Below are positions 1 through 6,284 of a stretch of DNA of 8,337 bases, piece by piece; position 1 is the first letter of the stretch, and the number at the start of each line of letters is the position of its first letter. A program made the translations under genes and the position numbers. Under the pieces are notes generated by a model. That model was not told the origin of the DNA. It was given only the letters and a program-made list of their open reading frames with translations, and ran no database searches. Origin of the DNA: Synergistaceae bacterium (GTDB lineage Bacteria > Synergistota > Synergistia > Synergistales > Aminobacteriaceae); the NCBI GenBank assembly GCA_017427625.1, contig JAFRSL010000293.1, forward strand, positions 1 through 8,337, written 5' to 3'.

Positions 1-416
1 CAGTCTGAGCCTTTGTTGCCTGCCTTGCTTCCTGCTCTGAGCAATGCCTGTTCGAGTGTATCACACGTAAGAACCCCGAATAAAACGGGGACTCTGTGCT
101 TCAGCCCGACGGTTGCGAGACCCTTTGAGCTTTCGGCGGCAACGTAGTCGAAATGCGGTGTGTCTCCGCGAATTACAGCTCCCAGCGCGATTACAGCGTC
201 ATATTTCCCCGTCAGCACAACTTCCTCAGCGATCAGTGGAAGTTCCCACGCTCCTGGAACCCAGAATATGTCGATTGCGCTCGGTGAAACGTCATGACGC
301 ATCAGGGTATCTTTTGCACCGTCGATGAGGCGGGACGTTACGATGTCGTTGAAGCGCGAGGCTATTATTGCGATGTTGAGACCTGTGCCGATTAGCTTTC
401 CTTCTGTTACTTTCAC
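1..416 (-). CDS. ribH: 6,7-dimethyl-8-ribityllumazine synthase (RibH), C-terminus cut by window edge
   Basis: I translated this by hand from the minus strand. A GTG start at 416-414 gives 138 residues before the left edge, against about 150-160 for the family, so only the last 15-20 residues are missing. Lumazine synthase condenses 5-amino-6-ribitylamino-uracil with 3,4-dihydroxy-2-butanone 4-phosphate in the cytoplasm, usually as a large oligomer. Family signatures seen: RFN (residues 21-23), VPGAWELP (53-60), GAVIRGDTPHFDYV (79-92) with the GDT phosphate-binding turn and the catalytic His88, and VLFGVLTCDT (111-120) followed by the conserved Arg127 and KAGNKG (131-136). The GTG is supported by a GGAGG at 431-427, 10 bases upstream, and by the normal family N-terminus that follows. 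It lies 16 bases after the ribA stop, so the two are probably cotranscribed. Identification is near certain; the start codon is slightly less so. Confidence 0.95.
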   Translation of the reverse strand, partial: MKVTEGKLIGTGLNIAIIASRFNDIVTSRLIDGAKDTLMRHDVSPSAIDIFWVPGAWELPLIAEEVVLTGKYDAVIALGAVIRGDTPHFDYVAAESSKGLATVGLKHRVPVLFGVLTCDTLEQALLRAGSKAGNKGSD

Positions 417-426
417 TGTAAAAATT

Positions 427-431
427 CCTCC
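427..431 (-). promoter_or_regulatory. Shine-Dalgarno site fixing the GTG start of ribH
   Basis: Read on the minus strand, GGAGG lies directly after the ribA stop codon (433-435) and 10 bases before the GTG at 416-414. No ATG in frame sits at a comparable distance, so this site decides the start. Its position inside the ribA-ribH junction fits translation from a shared mRNA. Confidence 0.7.
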
Positions 432-432
432 T

Positions 433-1077
433 TCAGAATATATGCCCCATTCTATCAGCTTTAGTGCCGAGATATTTTTCGTTGAACTCGTTGGGGCTGA
501 TTACGATCGGGACGCGCTCGGTGATTTCAATGCCGTATTGTTCAAGGCCGGAGATTTTTCCGGGATTGTTGGTCATGAGACGGATTCGTTTGAGACCTAA
601 GTCCTTGAGGATTTCCGCTCCTGTTCCGTACTCCCTCATGTCAGGCAGGAAACCTAAAGCGACGTTTGCGTCAACAGTATCGAGCCCTTCGTCCTGCAAC
701 TTGTAGGCACGCAGCTTATTGAGGAGACCGATTCCGCGGCCTTCCTGACGCATATAAAGCAATGCCCCTCGTCCTTCGTCAGCAATCATCTTCATTGCCG
801 TGTGAAGCTGAGGCCCGCAGTCGCATCTCAGCGAACCAAGAACGTCCCCTGTGAAACACTCGCTGTGTACTCGGACTAATACGGGTTCGGGCGTTAGAAT
901 GTCCCCCATTACGAGCGCGAGGTGAGTGTGTGCGTCGTCGTCTTGGGTAATGCTTCTGTACGCGCTGACCTGAAACAGTCCCCACGGTGTAGGGATTGGA
1001 ACGGTTAATTTCTTCTCAACGCGCTTGTATTCGTGGCGCTTGATTATGATTTCGTGTTCGTGTGTATGGCAGTCCAA
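433..1077 (-). CDS. ribA: GTP cyclohydrolase II, standalone form with a RibBA-like linker at its N-terminus
   Basis: This 214-residue cytoplasmic enzyme would convert GTP to 2,5-diamino-6-ribosylamino-pyrimidinone 5'-phosphate, formate and pyrophosphate, the first committed step of riboflavin synthesis. Seen: zinc cysteines in HSECFTGD and LRCDCGPQ (Cys74, Cys85, Cys87), RQEGRGIGL (110-118), an FLPDMREYG segment carrying the Asp146/Arg148 pair, TNNPGKI (169-175) and the terminal KADRMGHIF. The whole domain resembles the C-terminal half of bifunctional RibBA proteins such as B. subtilis RibA. Residues 9-24 look like the linker that follows the RibB domain in those fusions, but no RibB domain is encoded upstream: an in-frame TAA lies at 1110-1108. 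The first codon is TTG at 1077-1075, with only a weak GAGAG-like ribosome site, and no in-frame ATG exists before the core domain. The true start is therefore the least certain point. ribH follows 16 bases downstream. Confidence 0.93.
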   Translation of the reverse strand: MDCHTHEHEIIIKRHEYKRVEKKLTVPIPTPWGLFQVSAYRSITQDDDAHTHLALVMGDILTPEPVLVRVHSECFTGDVLGSLRCDCGPQLHTAMKMIADEGRGALLYMRQEGRGIGLLNKLRAYKLQDEGLDTVDANVALGFLPDMREYGTGAEILKDLGLKRIRLMTNNPGKISGLEQYGIEITERVPIVISPNEFNEKYLGTKADRMGHIF

Positions 1078-1104
1078 ATATTCATCATCTCTCTTTGCAC
1101 GATA

Positions 1105-1113
1105 ATATTAGCA
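1105..1113 (-). promoter_or_regulatory. Possible extended -10 promoter element for ribA-ribH
   Basis: On the minus strand, TGC followed by TAATAT (1113-1105) matches an extended -10 element, 27 bases before the proposed TTG start of ribA. No good -35 box is found at 16-18 bases upstream. It is offered because the divergent genes need a leftward promoter and this is the best match in the gap. The call is weak. Confidence 0.3.
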
Positions 1114-1153
1114 TACAATAATGGTCATCGGCATAACTAATAGTTTGTGCAGC

Positions 1154-1188
1154 CCTGTAAAAGCATATTACCGACAGTAGATTACAGG
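1154..1188. repeat. Short inverted repeat in the ribA/oadA divergent region
   Basis: CCTGTAA at 1154-1160 and TTACAGG at 1182-1188 form a perfect 7-bp inverted repeat with a 21-base centre. The start-to-start spacing of 28 bases is close to an integral number of helical turns, as for a dimeric regulator binding on one face. It lies between the two divergent promoters. It does not match any operator I know, and 7-bp repeats at this spacing do occur by chance. The rest of 1078-1329 shows only the promoter elements listed and A/T-rich sequence. Confidence 0.25.
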
Positions 1189-1263
1189 AAGGAAAGGATT
1201 TTAAATTTAATGTAGCAAGTTTCCTCAAAACACATTAAGAAGCCCCCACCTCTTTAAGAAAGT

Positions 1264-1292
1264 ATGCCAGCACGCCGCAAATAAAGTATAAT
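1264..1292 (+). promoter_or_regulatory. Sigma-70-type promoter of the oadA-phoH-pgpH-ybeY-corC block
   Basis: A perfect TATAAT at 1287-1292 is preceded, with a 17-base spacer, by ATGCCA (1264-1269), a 4 of 6 match to TTGACA. Transcription would start near 1299-1300, leaving a leader of about 30 bases with an AAAGGAG ribosome site at 1315-1321, 8 bases before the oadA ATG. No other convincing promoter was seen before phoH, pgpH, ybeY or corC, so this promoter could serve all five. Confidence 0.65.
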
Positions 1293-1329
1293 ACGATAAA
1301 AATTCCATAACGATAAAGGAGATAATTTT

Positions 1330-2727
1330 ATGGCAGGAGAAAAGAGAGTAAGAATAACTGAGACCGGCCTCCGCGATGCCCACCAGTCTTTAATCGCAAC
1401 AAGAATGCGCACCGATGACATGCTTCCAGTCCTCGATTACATGGACGCGGCAGGTTACTGGGCACTCGAAATGTGGGGCGGCGCAACATTCGACTCGGCA
1501 ATGAGATTCCTTGACGAAGATCCCTGGGAGAGACTCAGAATGATCCGCGCAAGGGTCAAGAACGCAAAGTTACAGATGCTCCTTCGCGGTCAGAATTTGG
1601 TCGGCTACAGGCACTACGCTGACGATGTTGTCCGTGAGTTCGTCAAGAAAGCCGTCGGCAATGGTATCGACATAGTACGATGCTTCGACGCTCTGAATGA
1701 CCTCAGAAATGTTGAAGTCGCCGCTGAACAGGTCAAGAAAGAGGGCGCACACCTTCAGCTTTGCATGAGCTACACGCTTTCACCCGTTCACACCCTTGAC
1801 TCGTTCTCAGGAATGGCAAAGAAGATGCAGGAAATGGGCGCGGACTCAATCGCAATCAAAGACATGGCCGGACTAATCGGGCCTATGGACTGCGCGAAAC
1901 TAGTCAAAGCCATCAAGGAGAAGGTCGATATTCCCATCGAGTTACATAGCCACTACACTACAGGACTCGCGAGCATGGCCTATCTTTCGGGAATCGAAGC
2001 AGGCGCGGAAATCGTTGACACGGCAATTTCACCGTTCGCTCTCGGAACAAGCCAGCCGCCCACAGAGTCAATCGTTGCGGCTCTCGAAGGCTCAGAATAC
2101 GACACAGGCATAAAAATTGATGACCTCATGCCGATAACGATGCACTTCAAGAAATTACGTGAGAAGTACAAGGACTTGCTGCCCGAAATCGCGGGAGTCG
2201 ACATCAACATTCTCCGTTACCAGATACCGGGCGGAATGTACTCCAACATGGTCAACCAGCTCCGTGAGATGAACGCCCTCGACAAGCTCGAAGCAGTTTT
2301 GAATGAGGTACCAGTTGTACGCAAGGCTATGGGCTATCCTCCGCTTGTTACGCCGTCAAGCCAGATGGTCGGAACTCAGGCAACCGTCAACGTATTGCGC
2401 GGAAGATGGAAGAGCTTCCCGAAAGAGATCCGTCAGTACTTCCTCGGCTACTATGGTCAGCCGCCAGCACCGATGGATCCCGAAGTCCAGAAGCTCGCAA
2501 TCGGTAACGAAGAGCCTATAACTTGCAGGCCCGGCGAGAAGATTGCCCCCGAAATGGAGAAAGCCCGCGAGGAGTGCAAGCCTTGGGCAACAGAACCTGA
2601 AGACGCTCTCACGTGGATAATGTTCCCGCAGGTCGCAAAGGACTTCCTTCCGAAGAAGTACGCGAAAGTCCACAAGCGCGACACAGGGCTTCAGGCACAG
2701 GCAGCACCAGAGGCATATCCGGCGTAA
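1330..2727 (+). CDS. oadA: Carboxyltransferase/decarboxylase alpha subunit (oxaloacetate decarboxylase / pyruvate carboxylase subunit B type) lacking a biotin domain
   Basis: This 465-residue protein has the DRE-TIM barrel carboxyltransferase domain followed by the conserved C-terminal helical domain. Seen: TGLRDAHQS (12-20) with metal-ligand Asp16, EMWGGATFD (47-55), LLRGQNLVGYRHY (84-96), IAIKDMAG (174-181) with the Lys177 that is carbamylated in this family, ELHSHYTTG (204-212) with metal-ligand His206/His208, PGGMYSNM (300-307), and TPSSQMVGTQA (341-351). The family moves a carboxyl group between an oxo-acid (oxaloacetate/pyruvate or related) and biotin. Full-length relatives of about 580-650 residues end in a biotinyl domain with an MKM motif. 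Here the protein stops after an Ala/Pro-rich tail (455-465) with no such motif, so a separate biotin carrier must exist elsewhere. Substrate cannot be fixed from sequence: a methylmalonyl-CoA carboxyltransferase 5S role or pycB are alternatives. The ATG has an AAAGGAG 8 bases upstream. phoH begins 6 bases after the stop. Confidence 0.88.
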   Translation: MAGEKRVRITETGLRDAHQSLIATRMRTDDMLPVLDYMDAAGYWALEMWGGATFDSAMRFLDEDPWERLRMIRARVKNAKLQMLLRGQNLVGYRHYADDVVREFVKKAVGNGIDIVRCFDALNDLRNVEVAAEQVKKEGAHLQLCMSYTLSPVHTLDSFSGMAKKMQEMGADSIAIKDMAGLIGPMDCAKLVKAIKEKVDIPIELHSHYTTGLASMAYLSGIEAGAEIVDTAISPFALGTSQPPTESIVAALEGSEYDTGIKIDDLMPITMHFKKLREKYKDLLPEIAGVDINILRYQIPGGMYSNMVNQLREMNALDKLEAVLNEVPVVRKAMGYPPLVTPSSQMVGTQATVNVLRGRWKSFPKEIRQYFLGYYGQPPAPMDPEVQKLAIGNEEPITCRPGEKIAPEMEKAREECKPWATEPEDALTWIMFPQVAKDFLPKKYAKVHKRDTGLQAQAAPEAYPA

Positions 2728-2733
2728 AAGTAA

Positions 2734-3693
2734 ATGGACATACCTTTAACGGGAGACAGCTTCACTCAGGCCAGACTTCTCGGCGTTAATGACGAGAATT
2801 TCAGGGCAATAGAGGCTCGTTATCCCGTAACATTGTCGGTAAATAACGGGGTCGTTCACGTGAGCGGCCCTGATTCCGAACCCGTAAAGATAGCCGCTGA
2901 ACTAATCCGTGAGTTAGCATCAGCCGCCGCAAAAGGTCATGAGATTCACACCGATGACATCCGCGCCGCAATGGACGCACTTGCCGAAGGACGTGAACTA
3001 AATCTCAACGCCCTTTACTCCGAAATCATCTGCACTACCGCACGGGGAAAGCCAATCCGAGCGAAGACTCCCGGTCAGCGTGCCTACATAAAGGCAATCC
3101 GCGATAATTTCATACTCTTTGCGACAGGCCCGGCTGGTACGGGGAAGACATATCTTGCTGTCTGCGAGGCCGTATCAATGCTGAAAGCCGGAAAAGTCAA
3201 CAGAGTCGTACTTGTTCGTCCTGCTGTCGAAGCTGGGGAGAGTTTGGGATACTTGCCTGGAGATTTGCGTGAGAAGGTTGAGCCTTACGTTAGACCGCTT
3301 TACGATGCTTTCTACGATTTGTTGTCGCCGGAAAAATTCATGCGTTACGCCGACAAAGGAGTCATTGAGATTGTCCCGCTTGCTTACATGAGAGGAAGGA
3401 CACTCAACGAGAGCTTCATCATTCTCGACGAGGCTCAGAACACTACACCAAAGCAGATGAAGATGTTTCTTACACGACTCGGATTTGGGTCTAAAGCTGT
3501 CGTTACGGGCGATATTACGCAGGTTGACTTGCCGGGTTCATCGCCGTCAGGCTTGAGGAGCGTCAGGGAAATTCTCGGCGGCATAAAGGGTATAGGCTTC
3601 ATGGATTTGACACATGCTGACGTTGTGAGGCACGAGATAGTCCAGAAGATTGTTCAGGCATACGCACGTTACGAGGAGGAAAACAGGCTGTGA
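2734..3693 (+). CDS. phoH: PhoH family ATPase (PhoH/YbeZ)
   Basis: This 319-residue cytoplasmic protein is of normal family length. An N-terminal KH-like segment (about 1-65) precedes a P-loop NTPase domain. Seen: Walker A GPAGTGKT (132-139), the family motif VRPAVEAGESLGYLPGD (161-177), Walker B FIILDEAQ (228-235) and VTGDITQVDLP (257-267). PhoH proteins are predicted RNA-associated ATPases or helicases. YbeZ works with YbeY in rRNA processing, which fits ybeY lying two genes downstream. The start has no clear Shine-Dalgarno: the six bases between the oadA stop and this ATG offer none, and the end of oadA is not GGAG-rich. Translation probably depends on coupling with oadA. The 3' end overlaps the pgpH GTG start by four bases. 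Family assignment is near certain; the molecular activity of PhoH itself is less well settled. Confidence 0.95.
   Translation: MDIPLTGDSFTQARLLGVNDENFRAIEARYPVTLSVNNGVVHVSGPDSEPVKIAAELIRELASAAAKGHEIHTDDIRAAMDALAEGRELNLNALYSEIICTTARGKPIRAKTPGQRAYIKAIRDNFILFATGPAGTGKTYLAVCEAVSMLKAGKVNRVVLVRPAVEAGESLGYLPGDLREKVEPYVRPLYDAFYDLLSPEKFMRYADKGVIEIVPLAYMRGRTLNESFIILDEAQNTTPKQMKMFLTRLGFGSKAVVTGDITQVDLPGSSPSGLRSVREILGGIKGIGFMDLTHADVVRHEIVQKIVQAYARYEEENRL
3673..3680 (+). promoter_or_regulatory. Shine-Dalgarno site fixing the GTG start of pgpH
   Basis: GAGGAGGA inside the last codons of phoH stands 9 bases before the GTG at 3690-3692, which overlaps the phoH TGA (3691-3693) in a GTGA junction. The strong site supports GTG over any later ATG and suggests coupling of the two genes. 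Confidence 0.75.
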
Positions 3694-5777
3694 AACAAAG
3701 AAGAGTATTGATACAGTCCGAGAAAAACATATTCCAGCGCATCAATTTTGCCTCGATGTTCCAATTCACCGGCCCTATGATCTTCCTCCTCATCGCCGGA
3801 ATTTCAATCGTCCTCGCTCAATGGGCAGTCCTAAACAAGCGCGGGGACAGCTTCAAGGTTGGAAGCCCTGCTCCAGCGACCTACAGGGTAATCACGAAGA
3901 TGCGCTACGATGACCGTGAGTCAGCCGCAAGACTTCGCTCAATGGTCGGTGATAGCGTTGCGGGTGTCAACGTTCATGATATGTCGGCGAAAGCTAGGTT
4001 ACAGCGCAGGCTTGAGGAGTTCGGGGAAATCAAGGACGTTAATTCGGCAAGAAACTCCGTGTACCTCTCAGACTTCCCTGAAGGACTCATCTCCGCATTC
4101 CTCAGCTTTGACGAGGAAGACAGAGCGAGAATCCTGAACTCAGCCTACACTGTCGGAACTTCATATCTTGAACGCCTTGACCGCGAGAAAGTATACACGT
4201 CAAACCTCCATCTCATGACTACGATATTATGGGACGAGATAAGGCACTCAGGCATCCCAGAGAGCGACTTTAATTTCGTCTACCAGATACTTGCGATAAT
4301 CGGGAACCTCAACATCAGGCACGACAGCGAACTCACCGGCCTTGCAAGAGAGGCAGCAATAAGGGAAGTACCGACGATAGACAGGAAGTTTGATCCGGGC
4401 GATGTCATTGTCTCTCACGGCGAAATCGTAACGGAACAGACAGCGACTCTCCTTCGACTTCAAGGATACACTGAGGATGATTTCCCGGTAAGAGAACTTT
4501 TCTCGGTGCTTCTCTGCGTATTGTCGCTCCCGTTGTGGATTGACATTCTCAGCAAGGGCGCGGGTGAACATAAGCCTACGATGTGGTGCATAGTCTTCAT
4601 CGTTTTGACGGCGTGGATATGCGAGACATTGGCGGCTAAACTTGGGATTTACGGCGCTGGGACTTTGGCGGCATCGTGCGTTTCGTTCCTCTGCATTCAG
4701 GATTACCTTGCGTTCTGCGCGGCTGTCGTAGCCTCAGCATCGGGCGTATTCATCGTAACAGGCCAGGCCGTAAGCAACATAATACTCCTCTCTGCACTCG
4801 CTGTCTTCACGGCAACTTCTTGCTTCTACTTCATGCGCAATCTTGAGTCGAGCCGTCAAGTTTCAGTCAGGATAATGGTGATGGCGTTCTTTCTCACTGC
4901 ACTGCGAATGACACTGCGATACTTTCAGGGAACGCCGTACAGTTGGGGGACGTTTCTTAGGGGGGCAGCGTTGTTCTTCGTTTTCGAGACAGCTTCAAGC
5001 CACCTGATGATGGGAGTCCTTCAATACTTCGAGGAATACATAGAGACGATCTCGATAATGACGATCCGCGAAATCAGCAACCCTTCAAGCCCATTGCTCC
5101 GAGACCTTCAGCAGCACGCGCCTGGAACATACCAGCACAGTCTCACGATTGCGACACTGATTGAGGCTGTAGGCATGAAACTCGGAATGAACACGAGTCT
5201 CCTAAGGGCAGGAGCGTATTACCACGACATCGGGAAGCTGAGGAAGCCTGAGTTTTTCGTCGAGAATCAGGGCGGAGGCACTAACATTCACGACTCAATG
5301 TCGCCGATGCTGAGTTCACTTGCCATAATCTCGCACGTAAAGGACGGTCTTGAACTTGCGTATGAGGCAAAACTCCCAAAGAGGATACGCGACTTCATTG
5401 CCGAACATCATGGGGACACTAGCACACGTTACTTCTACAACAAGGCGATGTCGATAGGCGAGAAGGTTGAGTGGTCTCAGTTCTGCTATCCCGGCCCAAA
5501 GCCTCAGTCAAGAGAGACAGCATTGCTCATGATCACGGACTCTGTTGAAGCTGCTGTGAGGGCTGCGAATGTCAGCGAACTTGACGCGCAAGGCCAGGCG
5601 GTCAGCAAAATCGAGAAGATAGTTAACCAAGTAGTACAGAGCAAAATCAACGAGAATCAATTCGAGAATGTCGCATTCACGATGAGGGATTTCACGGTCA
5701 TAAAGAAGACGCTGATCTCCGTGTTACAATCAATGTATCACACGCGCAAAGTCAAGAAGATCGAGCGCAAGAAATAA
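3690..5777 (+). CDS. pgpH: 7TM-HD family cyclic-di-AMP phosphodiesterase (PgpH/YqfF type)
   Basis: This 695-residue membrane protein is close to the 700-720 typical of the family. A short cytoplasmic N-terminus leads to TM1 (about 27-48), a long extracytoplasmic 7TMR-HDED domain (about 50-265), a cluster of further membrane helices (about 267-445) and a cytoplasmic HD domain (about 455-690). All expected metal ligands of the HD domain are present with family spacing: His483 (YQHS), His512-Asp513 (AYYHDIGK), His549 (ISHVKDG), His573-His574 (AEHHGD) and Asp617 (ITDSVEAA), so the enzyme should be active. Characterised relatives (Listeria PgpH) cleave c-di-AMP to pApA, which controls osmolyte and potassium uptake. 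The ligand of the extracytoplasmic domain is unknown. The start is GTG, overlapping the phoH stop by 4 bases. ybeY follows after 21 bases, the same order as in Firmicutes. Confidence 0.94.
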   Translation: MKQRRVLIQSEKNIFQRINFASMFQFTGPMIFLLIAGISIVLAQWAVLNKRGDSFKVGSPAPATYRVITKMRYDDRESAARLRSMVGDSVAGVNVHDMSAKARLQRRLEEFGEIKDVNSARNSVYLSDFPEGLISAFLSFDEEDRARILNSAYTVGTSYLERLDREKVYTSNLHLMTTILWDEIRHSGIPESDFNFVYQILAIIGNLNIRHDSELTGLAREAAIREVPTIDRKFDPGDVIVSHGEIVTEQTATLLRLQGYTEDDFPVRELFSVLLCVLSLPLWIDILSKGAGEHKPTMWCIVFIVLTAWICETLAAKLGIYGAGTLAASCVSFLCIQDYLAFCAAVVASASGVFIVTGQAVSNIILLSALAVFTATSCFYFMRNLESSRQVSVRIMVMAFFLTALRMTLRYFQGTPYSWGTFLRGAALFFVFETASSHLMMGVLQYFEEYIETISIMTIREISNPSSPLLRDLQQHAPGTYQHSLTIATLIEAVGMKLGMNTSLLRAGAYYHDIGKLRKPEFFVENQGGGTNIHDSMSPMLSSLAIISHVKDGLELAYEAKLPKRIRDFIAEHHGDTSTRYFYNKAMSIGEKVEWSQFCYPGPKPQSRETALLMITDSVEAAVRAANVSELDAQGQAVSKIEKIVNQVVQSKINENQFENVAFTMRDFTVIKKTLISVLQSMYHTRKVKKIERKK

Positions 5778-5782
5778 TCACG

Positions 5783-5789
5783 AAAGGTG
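5783..5789 (+). promoter_or_regulatory. Ribosome binding site fixing the TTG start of ybeY
   Basis: AAAGGTG lies in the 21-base gap after pgpH, 9 bases before the TTG at 5799-5801. The residues after the TTG (KLSVTIDAP) match the usual beta-strand start of YbeY proteins, so TTG is preferred over a later ATG. Confidence 0.6.
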
Positions 5790-5798
5790 TAATAGTAC

Positions 5799-6284
5799 TT
5801 GAAGTTATCAGTAACGATAGATGCCCCTGACGATTCAGATGGCAACAGTAAAGCGAATCCAGACTTTAACGACCCCAGAATATCCGAAGTTCTAGAAGAA
5901 TATTTACGCGAGATTTTCCCTGCCAGCAAGAAGTACGATGCTGCTGAAGTCTCGCTGACTTTCATGCCTCCCGAAGAGATACGCGCACTCAACCGCGACT
6001 ACAGGGACGTTGACGAGGCTACAGACGTTCTCTCATTCCCGATGATTGACGAAACGGCCGGAATGCCCGAAGGTATGCCCCTAATGTTAGGCGACATAGT
6101 GATATGTCCTGAGGAAGTTTCACGGCTTCACCCCGAACTTTCCGAACGCGAGGCAATGTGCTTGATGGTAGCGCATTCGTTCCTTCACCTTCTTGGGTAC
6201 GACCATGACACTGAGGAGAAAGAGTCGGCCATGTGGACGAAGCAGGACGAGATTTCGCGGAGGCTCTTGGAGGTGCTTGACTGA
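5799..6284 (+). CDS. ybeY: Endoribonuclease YbeY (16S rRNA 3'-end maturation)
   Basis: This 161-residue cytoplasmic metalloenzyme has normal family length. YbeY is a single-strand endoribonuclease needed for 16S rRNA 3'-end maturation and ribosome quality control, and partners with the PhoH-like YbeZ. Seen: NRDYRDVDEATDVLSFP (65-81), which contains the conserved Arg69 and the DVLSFP core, LGDIVICPEEV (97-107), and the zinc motif His-3x-His-5x-His formed by His126, His130 and His136 in HSFLHLLGYDHD. Most relatives have HG at the first histidine where this protein has HS, a mild substitution that keeps all three ligands. The start is TTG with AAAGGTG 9 bases upstream. The stop TGA shares one base with the ATG of the next gene (TGATG), indicating translational coupling. 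Confidence 0.95.
   Translation: MKLSVTIDAPDDSDGNSKANPDFNDPRISEVLEEYLREIFPASKKYDAAEVSLTFMPPEEIRALNRDYRDVDEATDVLSFPMIDETAGMPEGMPLMLGDIVICPEEVSRLHPELSEREAMCLMVAHSFLHLLGYDHDTEEKESAMWTKQDEISRRLLEVLD

Noticed and set aside
779..985. Open frames antisense to or out of frame with ribA, oadA, phoH, pgpH and corC
   Set aside because: They lie inside strongly supported conserved genes, lack ribosome sites and have no family resemblance.
1044..1088. Fourteen-residue leader-like frame starting ATGATG on the minus strand, overlapping the ribA start
   Set aside because: Its purine-rich upstream bases abut the ATG with no spacing, and its residues show no attenuation pattern such as runs of one amino acid.
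1242..1249. GCCCCCAC in the ribA/oadA gap shared with the CRISPR repeat
   Set aside because: An eight-base match with no extension on either side; a coincidence.
1078..1329. FMN riboswitch upstream of ribA
   Set aside because: None of the conserved RFN-element boxes could be found on the minus strand in the divergent region.
3596..3604. GGCTTCATG in phoH shared with the CRISPR spacer, a possible self-target
   Set aside because: Nine matching bases are expected by chance in a window this size, and the match does not extend.
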